Shown here in pieces: positions 34,886-43,633 of a stretch of DNA of 64,000 nt. The notes under the pieces were generated by a model. That model saw nothing but the letters and a program-made list of their open reading frames with translations, made no database searches and was not told the DNA's origin. Position numbers and translations under genes: made by a program. Position 1 is the first letter of the stretch, and every line of letters begins with the position of its first letter. Source of the stretch: Mycobacterium parmense (GTDB lineage: Bacteria; Actinomycetota; Actinomycetes; Mycobacteriales; Mycobacteriaceae). Location of the stretch: the NCBI RefSeq assembly GCF_010730575.1, contig NZ_AP022614.1:5270001-5334000 (forward strand), in the 5' to 3' direction.

Positions 34886-34917
34886 GTGTTAACACCAGAC
34901 GTCGCGAAGGAACCCCC

Positions 34918-36450
34918 ATGCCATCAGCATCGAAGACCTCGAACTCCTACGACTTCATCGTCGTCGGCGCCGGTACAGCCGGATCCGTGATCGCCAGCCG
35001 ACTCTCAGAGGAACCAAGTGCACGCGTGTTGCTGCTCGAGGCAGGCAGCGCGACCCCGTTGCCAGCCAGTGCTGTCCCGCCGTTGTGGCCGACCATGATC
35101 GGCAGCTCGGCCGATTGGGGCGACTCCACAACCGTGCAGTCGGCGACAGGGTCGTCAATCCGGCTGGTCCGAGGCCGGGGCATGGGCGGATCCTCGGCAA
35201 TCAACGCCATGATGTTTCTTCGCGGACACCGGGCCAGCTACGCGGCTTGGGAGCACGTCGGCGCGAAGAGCTGGGGGTACGACGACCTGCTGCCGTATTT
35301 CAAACGCAGCGAGACCGTTGTCGGGGGCGATCCGTCACTGCGCGGGGTCAACGGCCCGATGCGAGTAGCTGAGATTGACCCGCTGCATCCAGTCATCGCC
35401 GCTGGCCTCGACGCCGCGGTCCAGTGCGGATACCGTCGCGCGAACGACATCAGCAGCGGACTGGAAATCGGGTTCGGCCCGAGCCAGCAGAACATCGTCG
35501 AGGGGAAACGGCTCAGCGCCGCCGACGCATACCTATTGCCGTGGTTGAGCCGGCCAAATCTCGAAGTCGTCGCCGATGTCCTCGTGCATCGGCTTCGGAT
35601 CAACCGAGGGCGCTGCACCGGCGTGGAATACAGCACGGCCGACGGGACATCGATTTCCGTCGCGTGCTCCGCAGAAGTCGTACTCACCGCCGGCACCATC
35701 GGCTCGGCCCAACTGCTCATGTTGTCCGGAGTCGGCCCGCAGCAACACCTTCGCGCCGTCGGAGTAGGGGTCACACTCGACCTGCCCGGCGTGGGAGCGA
35801 ATTTCCACGACCACGTGATGGCCCCGGTGGTGTTCCGATCCACCCGGCCGATGCCGCCAAGCAACAGCGGTCACTGTGATGCCTTCGGATTGATTCAGAC
35901 GAAGTATGCGGAGCGCGGCCCCGACCTCCACCTACTCTTCATCAACTCCACCGGCATCGGCCTACCGGGCGATGACGGCAGCGTGGTCGGCTACGTGATC
36001 GCAGCTGGGGTGATGCAGCCGTTCAGCCGCGGCAGCATCCGACTTTGCGGGCCGGATGCCACCGCCGCGCCGCTCGTCGACCCGAACTACTTCGGCGACG
36101 ACAGGGACCTCCGAACGCTCATCACCGGACTACGGGTTGCCCGTGAAATCGGTGCCGCCAGCGCATACGACGCCTGGCGCTCCGCGGAAGCCCTGCCTGG
36201 TCCCGCTGTGAACGACGACAACGCCCTTCGTGACTTCGCCAAAGCCGCCTACCAGTCGTACCTCCATCCCGTGGGAACGTGCGCAATGGGCAACTCGCAG
36301 ATGTCGGTTGTCGACAGCGAATTGCGGGTGCGTGGCATCAGCGGCCTCCGAGTCGCCGACGCCTCCGTCATGCCCTCAATTCCGTCGGCCAACACTGCCG
36401 CCACTGTCTATGCGATCGCCGAACGCGCAGCCGAGCTGATCGGCGGCTGA
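34918..36450 (+). CDS. GMC-family FAD oxidoreductase (choline dehydrogenase-like)
   Basis: A 510-aa flavoenzyme that oxidises an alcohol. The ADP-binding GAGTAG lies at residues 17-22. RGRGMGGSSAINAMMFLRGH is GMC signature 1, and GTIGSAQLLMLSGVGPQ is signature 2. The active-site His450 lies in LHPVGTCAMG and an Asn in SANTAATVYAIAERAA. It has no signal peptide, so it is cytoplasmic. AAGGAA precedes the ATG. Its control by the divergent TetR is inferred from the palindrome between them. Substrate unknown. Confidence 0.9.
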   Translation: MPSASKTSNSYDFIVVGAGTAGSVIASRLSEEPSARVLLLEAGSATPLPASAVPPLWPTMIGSSADWGDSTTVQSATGSSIRLVRGRGMGGSSAINAMMFLRGHRASYAAWEHVGAKSWGYDDLLPYFKRSETVVGGDPSLRGVNGPMRVAEIDPLHPVIAAGLDAAVQCGYRRANDISSGLEIGFGPSQQNIVEGKRLSAADAYLLPWLSRPNLEVVADVLVHRLRINRGRCTGVEYSTADGTSISVACSAEVVLTAGTIGSAQLLMLSGVGPQQHLRAVGVGVTLDLPGVGANFHDHVMAPVVFRSTRPMPPSNSGHCDAFGLIQTKYAERGPDLHLLFINSTGIGLPGDDGSVVGYVIAAGVMQPFSRGSIRLCGPDATAAPLVDPNYFGDDRDLRTLITGLRVAREIGAASAYDAWRSAEALPGPAVNDDNALRDFAKAAYQSYLHPVGTCAMGNSQMSVVDSELRVRGISGLRVADASVMPSIPSANTAATVYAIAERAAELIGG

Positions 36451-36539
36451 CGGATCGCCGCCAACAGCGCCGATCGCGGGCCGAACCCGGTGCGAGCCCG
36501 GGGGCTCGAGTGCGGTTCCTTTGTCCCGCCCTCCGGCCA

Positions 36540-37463
36540 GAGCCGCCCGCCAGCATTCCTGTGACAGCCAGTCCCGGAACGTGCGGCCTGATCGGCTGAC
36601 GCCATGTGGGGGAGCCGTTCTTAGGTGAATGTGTGGTGCGCCGCGGCGCTGAAATTCCAGCTTCCAGATGTAGCGGGCTGGTTCGCCCCATTCGCATTGG
36701 AATCGTTTGCACCAGAGCGCCACGTGTCGCTTCACACTGGCCCCGCCGCGGGCGACCGTTTCGCAGTCACCGGGGTAGGTCATGGTCACCATCGCTGGCG
36801 CACGGCCGCACTCCACCAATGGCGTGTAATCGAGCTCGGCGAAGGTGCGCACATAGCGGCACGCGACTTGCGGGACCATTCGATGATCGCACGGCCACGC
36901 GGGTCAGGTACGTCACGGCCGCCCTTAAGGCGGTCCACCTCGTCCGCTACATCGAGCCGGTGGCGGTTGACTGCCCGCTCAGATGCTTCTTCCGCGCGAA
37001 CCGGATTTGTCCAGCCGAGGCGGACCACGCCGGGGCCAACCGTAATCCGGAATCGGCCGGACTCCGGTTCCTCGTCGAGCAGGTCGTGACCATCGGCCAA
37101 TGACTGCGCCCGCTCAAAGAGTGCCGCTGCCGCGGCCACGAGCTCGGGACTTGGGAACCGCAGCCCCAGGGCGTCCGCGGCCGACAGTTCCGCATCAATG
37201 CCGCCCCCGACGGTGTCGCGGACACTTTTGGCACCTATAACAAGCCCGCCGGCCGCGGCCGGGTTGAGGTTCGGCACCTCGGTCGACGTCCGGCCGACCG
37301 CTATCGCTCTCCCGCCCTGCGGCCTGGCGGCCTCGGTCGCTCGCGACCTCCCGTCAATCGAGGCGCCAGCGACACCACGCCGCGATGACAGGTGCTCAGT
37401 GGCGGATGTCGCTACGTCCAACGACAGTGTCGAGACGGTCGCTGATGATGCGATTCTGGGCAT
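36540..37463 (-). pseudogene. Replication initiator (RepSA/AICE-type) remnant
   Basis: The N-terminal frame (about 36860-37463) includes ITVGPGVVRLGWTNPVRAEE, ADEVDRLKGGRDVPDPRGRA and IIEWSRKSRAAM. After a frameshift near 36855 the next frame continues VRTFAELDYTPLVECGRAPA, MVTMTYPGDCETVARGGASV, YIWKLEFQRRGAPHIHLRTA and FRDWLSQECW. MVTxTYPGDW and WKLEFQRRGAPHxH are the conserved motifs of plasmid and AICE rolling-circle initiators (the HxH metal site is HIH here). The C-terminal part is missing after about 36540, so it is not functional. It lies beside a tRNA-Phe fragment, as expected of an integrated element. Confidence 0.7.
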
Positions 37464-37654
37464 CGGGGTGCCTGCTCCCCGGAGCCCCGACGCCGCTCAT
37501 AGCGCAAGCGGCAGCGCCGAAGCTCCTGGTCAGGAGTGCAAGCACCGTGTCCGGTTTACGTCCGTTCGTCGGACACACTGATTACGTCAGCGCAGCGCAA
37601 TGCGGCGCATACGACGCACAGAATCAGATAAACCGCAGTTCAGTGGCCATCCCG

Positions 37655-37705
37655 TCCGCCTGAAAAGCGGAAGGTCGGCGGTTCGATCCCGCCCCTGGCC
37701 ACCAT
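37655..37705 (+). repeat. tRNA-Phe 3' fragment, copy 2 (att-like site)
   Basis: These 51 bases are identical to 29690-29740: anticodon arm with GAA, T arm, acceptor 3' strand and CCA. The D arm is absent and GGCCA lies 6 bases upstream. Together with copies 1 and 3 it brackets two accessory segments of about 8.0 and 5.9 kb. Confidence 0.85.
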
Positions 37706-37780
37706 CTCGCGTCGAAGCGGATGTGTAGTGCATCGTTGGTCGGCGCATCTGTACGCCCCCGCCCGTGAAGTGTGCGGCGT

Positions 37781-38314
37781 TCACTCTGTGTCGTCGTGCC
37801 GCGGGGCGACCTCGGCTGTCTCGCTGAGTTTGTGGAGGCGGACGCACTGGTCGGTGCCGTCGAGCCAAAGCAGGAACCGCGATGGCGGCGGGAGCAGGTG
37901 GGAAACGGCGGTGGTGGGGACGGGGGTCGGGTTGCCCACCGGGACCGGGCGGCCCTGCCAGCGCAACACGCCGGGATTGTGGCGCAGGTTGACATACCAG
38001 CTGGTTTTCGGGCCGTACGTGAGCGGGACGATGAAGCTGTCGGGCTGCTCCACCACCCGTATCGGTGTGCTGTATGGGCGGCCGGTGCGTCGACCCGTGC
38101 ACTCCACGATCCCGAAGACGCTGTGCGGGCGACCGGCTCGCCCTACACGTGTAACCATTTTGTTGGCAAAGCGCTTGTTGCGCTTGCGCTTGGCGTCGAT
38201 TACGGCCGGATCACCGCGACGCATCCCGGCGGCGATGTGCAACCGCCGCACGATCAACCCGATGGCCAGCGAGACCGCTACACAAGCCGCCACGGCAGCA
38301 TTCGAACGTGGCAC
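37781..38314 (-). CDS. Deazaflavin (F420)-dependent nitroreductase-family protein
   Basis: A 177-aa protein with an N-terminal hydrophobic segment (AAVAACVAVSLAIGLIVRRL) followed by a Ddn-like split-beta-barrel. SVFGIVECTGRRTGRPYSTP, FIVPLTYGPKTSWYVNLRHN and PGVLRWQGRPVPV are characteristic. Such proteins bind F420 or act as its reductase partners. The frame is open to 38551, but GTG 38314 with AAAGAGG upstream gives the typical length. It is the gene nearest to tRNA fragment 2 and downstream of a TetR gene on the same strand. Confidence 0.75.
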   Translation of the reverse strand: MPRSNAAVAACVAVSLAIGLIVRRLHIAAGMRRGDPAVIDAKRKRNKRFANKMVTRVGRAGRPHSVFGIVECTGRRTGRPYSTPIRVVEQPDSFIVPLTYGPKTSWYVNLRHNPGVLRWQGRPVPVGNPTPVPTTAVSHLLPPPSRFLLWLDGTDQCVRLHKLSETAEVAPRHDDTE

Positions 38315-38594
38315 AACCGTACCTCTTTTCGTTCTACAGATCGGCTCGTCGGCATTGGGGCAGAACGGCACGATCAGAGCCAGATGGACGTTCTGACGGG
38401 CGAATTCGTCATGGATGCGCGGTGCGGCTTGGGTGGCGGGCTCGTCGGATCTGGTGATGGAGCCGCAGATGCTGACCGCCTCGGACGCACCGATGGTGCC
38501 CTCCGCCTCCTCGACGCGGTCCCGGGAACAGCAGCGGCGCGAGCGCACCATGGTGATCGCTGAACAAATGCGGCATGGCGACCTCCGTAAGTTT

Positions 38595-39158
38595 TTACGT
38601 CGACAACCCGTTTAAGACGAGTTCGACGAGCTCGTCGACGTCGACTCGGTGACCCGTCTTGTGACCGATGGCCACCGCCGCGAATAACGTGAGCGCGGCA
38701 GCGTCAATGAGTTCAGGCTGAAGTTCCCCGGCCTGCGCGCGCGAGCTCAGGTAGGACTGCAACAGGTGCTGTCCTGTGGCGACGAAATTTCTCAGCGCTC
38801 CGTCGGCGTGACTCACCGCGAAAAACAGCGACATCAGGTCAGCGTTGGCGGCGAGCGTTTCGTCGAAAGCTCGCATCAGTCGTGGCAATACAACGGTGGC
38901 CGGCTGGTCTGCATGCTCACCGAGAATGGCGTGCAACTGCGGCATGAAACCCCGCTCGGCGAGGACGGCCGCCACCAGGTCCCCTTTGCTCGCGAAGTAG
39001 TGGTAGAGCAGCCCCGGCGTGACTCCTGCGGCTCGGGCGATGTCCTTGATGGATGCTCCGTCGACGCCCTTGTCGGCAAAAACCGCGAGCGCGGCTCCGA
39101 TCAGCTCATTCCTTCGGCGCTCGGCCTGTTCACGTCGCACACCCACCGGACACACCAT
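38595..39158 (-). CDS. TetR-family transcriptional regulator
   Basis: A 187-aa regulator. The HTH is VDGASIKDIARAAGVTPGLL, YHYFASKGDLVAAVL, followed by a ligand-binding domain. The ATG at 39158 is preferred. The frame extends to 39182, but those codons lie inside a palindromic site. It is divergent from mmpS-mmpL across a 300-bp gap and probably regulates them and itself, as TetR proteins next to MmpL transporters commonly do. Confidence 0.88.
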   Translation of the reverse strand: MVCPVGVRREQAERRRNELIGAALAVFADKGVDGASIKDIARAAGVTPGLLYHYFASKGDLVAAVLAERGFMPQLHAILGEHADQPATVVLPRLMRAFDETLAANADLMSLFFAVSHADGALRNFVATGQHLLQSYLSSRAQAGELQPELIDAAALTLFAAVAIGHKTGHRVDVDELVELVLNGLST

Positions 39159-39162
39159 ATTA

Positions 39163-39182
39163 TTGAATAAACGTTTAATCAA
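39163..39182. promoter_or_regulatory. Palindrome over the TetR start region
   Basis: A 20-base near-palindrome, TTGA-A-TAAACGTTTA-A-TCAA, has a perfect TAAACGTTTA core. It lies 5 bases upstream of the TetR start codon, well placed for autorepression. Confidence 0.55.
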
Positions 39183-39410
39183 CTTGTAGAGTCGGGGCCA
39201 TGCGCACGCGAGCGGGGAGCGGCCGCCGTCCGGTGGTTGGCAACCCGCGATCAGGGGCCCACCTGCCGGCCGGGGTCCGTGACGGGGTCATGATTTTCCG
39301 GGCGTCCCCGGGCGACCCAATTCGGCCATCGAATCACCGCCGGCCCAACGGCACATTCGTGTCGGTTATATACGGTCGCGTCTATTGTCTTGTGCGGTAC
39401 TGTGTCGTAC
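39183..39410. other. Divergent intergenic region upstream of mmpS
   Basis: No supported gene, although a short frame starts at ATG 39200. It holds the promoters for the TetR gene and mmpS-mmpL. An AT-rich segment at about 39360-39375 (GTCGGTTATATACGG) is a possible -10 area. Confidence 0.35.
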
Positions 39411-39427
39411 TCTCAAGATTCTTGAGA
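39411..39427. promoter_or_regulatory. Perfect palindrome upstream of mmpS
   Basis: TCTCAAGATTCTTGAGA has 8-bp perfect arms around a single central base. It lies 60 bases before the mmpS start and is preceded by a GTAC-N6-GTAC repeat. A regulator binding site is likely; alternatively it is part of an mRNA hairpin. Confidence 0.5.
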
Positions 39428-39486
39428 CTGACTCGACGTGTCGAAACTTGCCGGCCATGGTGTTCCTTTCTTGGAAAGGCCAACGG

Positions 39487-39933
39487 TTGAAGACGATTTC
39501 GCTAAGCAACGGGGTGAGACGGTGGTGGATTCTGCTCGTCGTCGCGGTGGTGGCGGCGGTGGCGGGATTTTGCATTTATCGACTTCATGGGATTTTCGGT
39601 TCCCACCACAGCACCGCGGCCGGCGGCGGCATATCGGATCAGACGGAACCGTTCAATCCCAAGCACATCACTCTCGAGGTCTTCGGTGACCCGGGAGCGG
39701 TGGCGACCATCAATTACGTAGACATCAACGTGCAGCCGCAGCAAGTCGTGAACGCGTCCCTGCCGTGGTCGTTGACCATGGTCACGACGCAGCCCGGAGC
39801 CTTCAGCAACCTGGTGGCGCAGGGCAACAGCGATTCCCTGGGCTGCCGCATCCTGGTCGACGGTGTGGTCAAAGACGAAAGGATCGTCAACGAGGTGAAC
39901 GCCTACACCTTCTGCCTGGTGAAGTCGGGATGA
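39487..39933 (+). CDS. MmpS-family membrane accessory protein
   Basis: A 148-aa protein with one N-terminal membrane helix ([20 protein letters not shown]). A periplasmic beta-rich domain follows, with [34 protein letters not shown] and [24 protein letters not shown], typical of MmpS partners of MmpL transporters. A TTG start at 39487 is chosen for its GGAAAGG 6 nt upstream and normal family length; an ATG at 39460 is the alternative. The stop overlaps the mmpL start (ATGA). Confidence 0.85.
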   Translation: MKTISLSNGVRRWWILLVVAVVAAVAGFCIYRLHGIFGSHHSTAAGGGISDQTEPFNPKHITLEVFGDPGAVATINYVDINVQPQQVVNASLPWSLTMVTTQPGAFSNLVAQGNSDSLGCRILVDGVVKDERIVNEVNAYTFCLVKSG

Positions 39934-42830
39934 CCAATAATCACGCCCAGGAGAACGCCGTGGCAGGCTTTATTCGCCGATTCTCGGTGCCGATTTTGCT
40001 GCTGTGGGCGGGTCTGGCGGCGATATCCAATATCGCCGTGCCGAACCTGGAGGATGTGGCGAGGGCGCACAACGTCTCCCTCAATACGCCCGACGCGCCG
40101 TCCTTTCAGGCGATGAAACACATCGGCAAGGTGTTCCACGAGTTCGATTCCGACAGCTCGGCCATGATCGTCATCGAGGGGGACAAGCCGCTCGGCGATG
40201 ACGCCCACCGGTTCTACGACTCCCTGGTCCGCAAGCTCCAGCGAGACACGAAGCACGTGGAGCATGTCCAGGACTTCTGGGGCGATCCGCTGACCGCGGC
40301 GGGCTCGCAGAGCAAGGACGGCAAGGCGGCCTACGTGCAGCTGTACCTGGCCGGCAATCAGGGCGACGCGTTGGCGAACGAGTCGGTCGAAACCATCCGC
40401 GAGACGGTGGCCCACACGCCGCCACCGCCGGGGGTGAAGGCCTACGTGACGGGCGCGGCGCCACTCGTCGCCGATCAGTTCGAGGTTGGCAGCAAGGGCG
40501 CCTTCAAGGTCACCGTGATCACAGTGTTGGTGATCCTGGTGATGCTGTTGTGGGTGTACCGCTCCGTCACGGCGATCGTCGTGCTTGTCACGGTCCTGAT
40601 CGAAATGGCCGCGGCGAGGGGAATTGTGGCCTTCTTGGGAAACATCGGGCTGATCGGATTGTCCACCTATGCGACAAATCTGCTCACCCTACTGGTGATC
40701 GCGGCCGGCACGGACTACGCGATCTTCTTTCTGGGCCGGTACCAAGAGGCGCGGCACAACGGCGAGGACCGGGAAAGGGCCTTCCACACGATGTACAGCG
40801 GCACCGCCCATGTCGTCCTGGGGTCCGGCCTCACCATCGCCGGCGCGGTATTCTGCCTGCGCTTCACCCGGCTCAACTATTTCCAAAGCCTCGGTATCCC
40901 GGCCGCAATAGGCATCGTGGTCGCGCTGGTGGCCGCTTTGACATTGGCGCCGGCGGTCATCACCGTGGGCAGTCTTTTCGGGCTCTTCGATCCCAAGCGC
41001 AGGATGGCGACTCGAGGTTGGCGGCGCATCGGCACTGCCATCGTGCGCTGGCCCGGCCCGATCTTGGTAGTTGCCACCGGGGTGGCGCTCATCGGCTTGC
41101 TCGCGTTGCCCGGCTATAAGACGAATTACGACGCTCGCCCGTACCTGCCGGCCAGCGCGCCGGCCAACGTCGGTTACGCGGCGGCCGAGCGCCATTTTTC
41201 GCAGGCCCGCCTCAATCCCGAATTGCTAATGATCGAGACCGACCACGATATGCGCAATCCGGCGGACATGATTAATTTGGAAAGAGTCGCCAAAGCCATC
41301 GCCCATCTTCGCGGCATTGCCCAGGTGCAGTCCATGACCAGGCCGTTGGGCACGCCGATCGAGCACACATCCCTGGCTTTTCAGATCAGCGCGGGCAGCA
41401 TCGGCAACATCGAGAATCTGCCGTATCAACGGGATCGCGCGCAGGATTTGCTCAAACAGGCCGACCAGCTGCGGGACACGATCAGCATTTTGAACAAGCA
41501 ATATGGCCTGCAGCGGCAGCTGGCCGCCTCGACGCATGACGAGACCCAGAGCTTCCACGAAACGATCGCCATCATCAACGACCTGCGCGACAAGATCGCT
41601 AATTTCGACGACTTCCTGAGGCCGATTCGCAGCTATTTCTACTGGGAACGGCATTGCTACGACATTCCCGCGTGCTTTGCGTTCAGATCAATCTTCGACG
41701 CGATCGACGGCATTGATCAGCTCAGCGCACAGTTCGAGAAGCTCACCGCCAGTCTGGACAAGCTCGACGCAGGCCAGCAGAAACTGGTGACGCTGCTGCC
41801 GCCGCAGATCGCCGACCAGGAAAAAAACCTCGGACTGATCCTGTCCAACTACGCCACGAACTTCGGCATCAACGCCCAGGCGCGAGCCAGCACGGACAAC
41901 GCGACCGCCCTGGGGCAGGCATACGACGCCGCCAAGAACGACGATTCGTTCTACCTACCGCCCGAGGCTTTCGACAATCCCGAGTTCAAGCGGGGCCTCA
42001 AGCAATTCCTTTCGCCCGACGGCAAAGCCGCACGCATGATCATCACCCACGAAGGTGACCCCGCGACCCCGGAAGGCATCTCGCACATCGACCCCATCGA
42101 GGACGCGGCCAAACAGGCCGTGAAGAACACCCCGTTGGGCGACTCCAACATCTACCTTGCCGGCACCGCGGCAACCTACAAGGACATCGCCGACGGCGCG
42201 AAATATGACCTCCTGATCGCCGGAATAGCCGCCCTCAGCCTGATTTTGATCATCATGGTGGTCATCACTCGAAGCCTGGTTGCGGCGGTCGTCATCGTCG
42301 GGACGGTGGCGCTGTCGCTGGGTGCCTCGTTCGGGCTTTCCGTGCTGGTCTGGCAGGACATTCTGGGGATCAAGCTGTACTGGATCTGCCTTGCGCTGTC
42401 CGTCATCATTCTGTTGGCCGTGGGGTCCGACTACAACCTGTTGCTCATCTCCCGTTTCCGGGAGGAGATTCATGCCGGTTTGAAGACCGGAGTTGTCCGC
42501 GCCATGGCCGGCACCGGCGCGGTAGTTACCGCTGCCGGCCTCGTGTTCGCCTTCACGATGTCGTCTTTCGTGTTCGCGACTTTGTTGGTGCTGGGTCAGA
42601 TCGGGACCACCATCGGCTTGGGGCTCCTCTTCGACACCCTGATCGTGCGGTCTTTCATGACGCCGTCGGTTGCCACGCTTCTCGGGCGATGGTTCTGGTG
42701 GCCGCAGCGCGTGCGGCCCCGCCCCGCGAGCACGATGCTTCGCCCGTACGGGCCGCGTCCCGCGGTCCGTCAATTGCTGCTGTGGGAGGACGGGGACCCC
42801 GTCGCGAGTTCTCGGCCACCGTCGAGGTGA
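39930..42830 (+). CDS. MmpL-family RND transporter
   Basis: A 966-aa integral membrane transporter that exports lipids, siderophores or drugs using the proton gradient. The N-terminal helix is [20 protein letters not shown]. The first transmembrane block carries [20 protein letters not shown] (proton-relay Asp-Tyr at about 262-263). A long periplasmic loop contains a helical hairpin region ([20 protein letters not shown]). The second block carries [20 protein letters not shown]. Length and motifs fit the MmpL4/MmpL5-like group working with MmpS. It is translationally coupled to mmpS and likely controlled by the divergent TetR. Confidence 0.93.
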   Translation: MTNNHAQENAVAGFIRRFSVPILLLWAGLAAISNIAVPNLEDVARAHNVSLNTPDAPSFQAMKHIGKVFHEFDSDSSAMIVIEGDKPLGDDAHRFYDSLVRKLQRDTKHVEHVQDFWGDPLTAAGSQSKDGKAAYVQLYLAGNQGDALANESVETIRETVAHTPPPPGVKAYVTGAAPLVADQFEVGSKGAFKVTVITVLVILVMLLWVYRSVTAIVVLVTVLIEMAAARGIVAFLGNIGLIGLSTYATNLLTLLVIAAGTDYAIFFLGRYQEARHNGEDRERAFHTMYSGTAHVVLGSGLTIAGAVFCLRFTRLNYFQSLGIPAAIGIVVALVAALTLAPAVITVGSLFGLFDPKRRMATRGWRRIGTAIVRWPGPILVVATGVALIGLLALPGYKTNYDARPYLPASAPANVGYAAAERHFSQARLNPELLMIETDHDMRNPADMINLERVAKAIAHLRGIAQVQSMTRPLGTPIEHTSLAFQISAGSIGNIENLPYQRDRAQDLLKQADQLRDTISILNKQYGLQRQLAASTHDETQSFHETIAIINDLRDKIANFDDFLRPIRSYFYWERHCYDIPACFAFRSIFDAIDGIDQLSAQFEKLTASLDKLDAGQQKLVTLLPPQIADQEKNLGLILSNYATNFGINAQARASTDNATALGQAYDAAKNDDSFYLPPEAFDNPEFKRGLKQFLSPDGKAARMIITHEGDPATPEGISHIDPIEDAAKQAVKNTPLGDSNIYLAGTAATYKDIADGAKYDLLIAGIAALSLILIIMVVITRSLVAAVVIVGTVALSLGASFGLSVLVWQDILGIKLYWICLALSVIILLAVGSDYNLLLISRFREEIHAGLKTGVVRAMAGTGAVVTAAGLVFAFTMSSFVFATLLVLGQIGTTIGLGLLFDTLIVRSFMTPSVATLLGRWFWWPQRVRPRPASTMLRPYGPRPAVRQLLLWEDGDPVASSRPPSR

Positions 42831-42951
42831 TGCAACTGTGAGCACGGCGGAAGAACCGAATCTCTCGGAGCGAGAACAGCGCCACGGCCGGTCATTCACC
42901 CGCCGGTGCTTCCACCGCACAGTGCCTCACCGCACAGAGGAGTGAGCAGAG

Positions 42952-43398
42952 TTGGGCCTTTTTGGTTATCTGGCTATCCTGGCGGGCGTTGCCGAATTAG
43001 CGTTTGCCGCTGCCGCTTTCGTGTTTGTGAACCGTCTGCTGGAGCGCGAGCCGACATCGACAAGTGAAGAAGTCGGAAGCTCCGGGAAGGTTTTTCGCAA
43101 GCTGCGGAAAGGCGAACCGATGTCCGAGGACGAGTTAGAATTCGCGGCACAGGCCGTCTTTGATCGCGGATCCTTGATGGCGTTTTCCATCCCCGCCGCC
43201 ATCTTCTCCCTCGGATGCATCTTCCTGTTCGGGGGCCTTGAAGTGCATGGACCCCATTCCCTGCGGCCCTATATCGGTCTGTTTCCCATGTTCGGGTCCT
43301 TGAACATGACCATCCGACTCCTCAGGATCGCAGCCTTGAAAAAGCGGCTTCGCTTTGTCGGGGATCTCGGGTGGGAAGGTCTCGGTGGTCCCCGTTGA
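42952..43398 (+). CDS. Small membrane protein of unknown function
   Basis: A 148-aa protein starting at TTG with GAGGAG about 11 nt upstream. Three hydrophobic segments are visible: LFGYLAILAGVAELAFAAAA, LMAFSIPAAIFSLGCIFLFG and PYIGLFPMFGSL. A basic linker (KVFRKLRKGEP) lies between the first two. It follows mmpL by 120 bases on the same strand and may belong to the same transcript. I do not recognise the family. Confidence 0.6.
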   Translation: MGLFGYLAILAGVAELAFAAAAFVFVNRLLEREPTSTSEEVGSSGKVFRKLRKGEPMSEDELEFAAQAVFDRGSLMAFSIPAAIFSLGCIFLFGGLEVHGPHSLRPYIGLFPMFGSLNMTIRLLRIAALKKRLRFVGDLGWEGLGGPR

Positions 43399-43540
43399 TC
43401 GCGATGGTCGCCGAGCGCAGTGGCCGCAGCTGCTTTGGGGACGGTGGCGACGTAGCCCGTCGAGCCGACCAGCGGTTGCGCGCGGGCCAGGCTGGCTTCG
43501 TCGAGGATCGTCAAAGCACGGGCCGGCGGCCGTTCTGTAA

Positions 43541-43587
43541 GCCTGAAAAGCGGAAGGTCGGCGGTTCGGTCCCGCCCCTGGCCACCA
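43541..43587 (+). repeat. tRNA-Phe 3' fragment, copy 3 (att-like site)
   Basis: GCCTGAAAAGCGG, the T arm and CCTGGCCACCA as in copies 1 and 2, with one base changed in the T loop (TTCGGTC instead of TTCGATC). The first few bases of the anticodon stem are also lost. GGCC lies about 13 bases upstream. It marks the right border of the accessory block, immediately before the mce gene. Confidence 0.8.
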
Positions 43588-43633
43588 GAGCGGTAATTCG
43601 GCGGAAGCCGAGCATCGGCGGTTTAATAAGCCC

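Noticed and set aside
37624..37995. Minus-strand small protein containing WPGAGSNRRPSAFQ
   Set aside because: This is the tRNA-Phe fragment read as protein on the opposite strand, a known source of false genes.
39200..39490. Short plus-strand gene starting MRTRAGSGRRPVVG
   Set aside because: No ribosome binding site, no family, and it covers the regulatory region upstream of mmpS.
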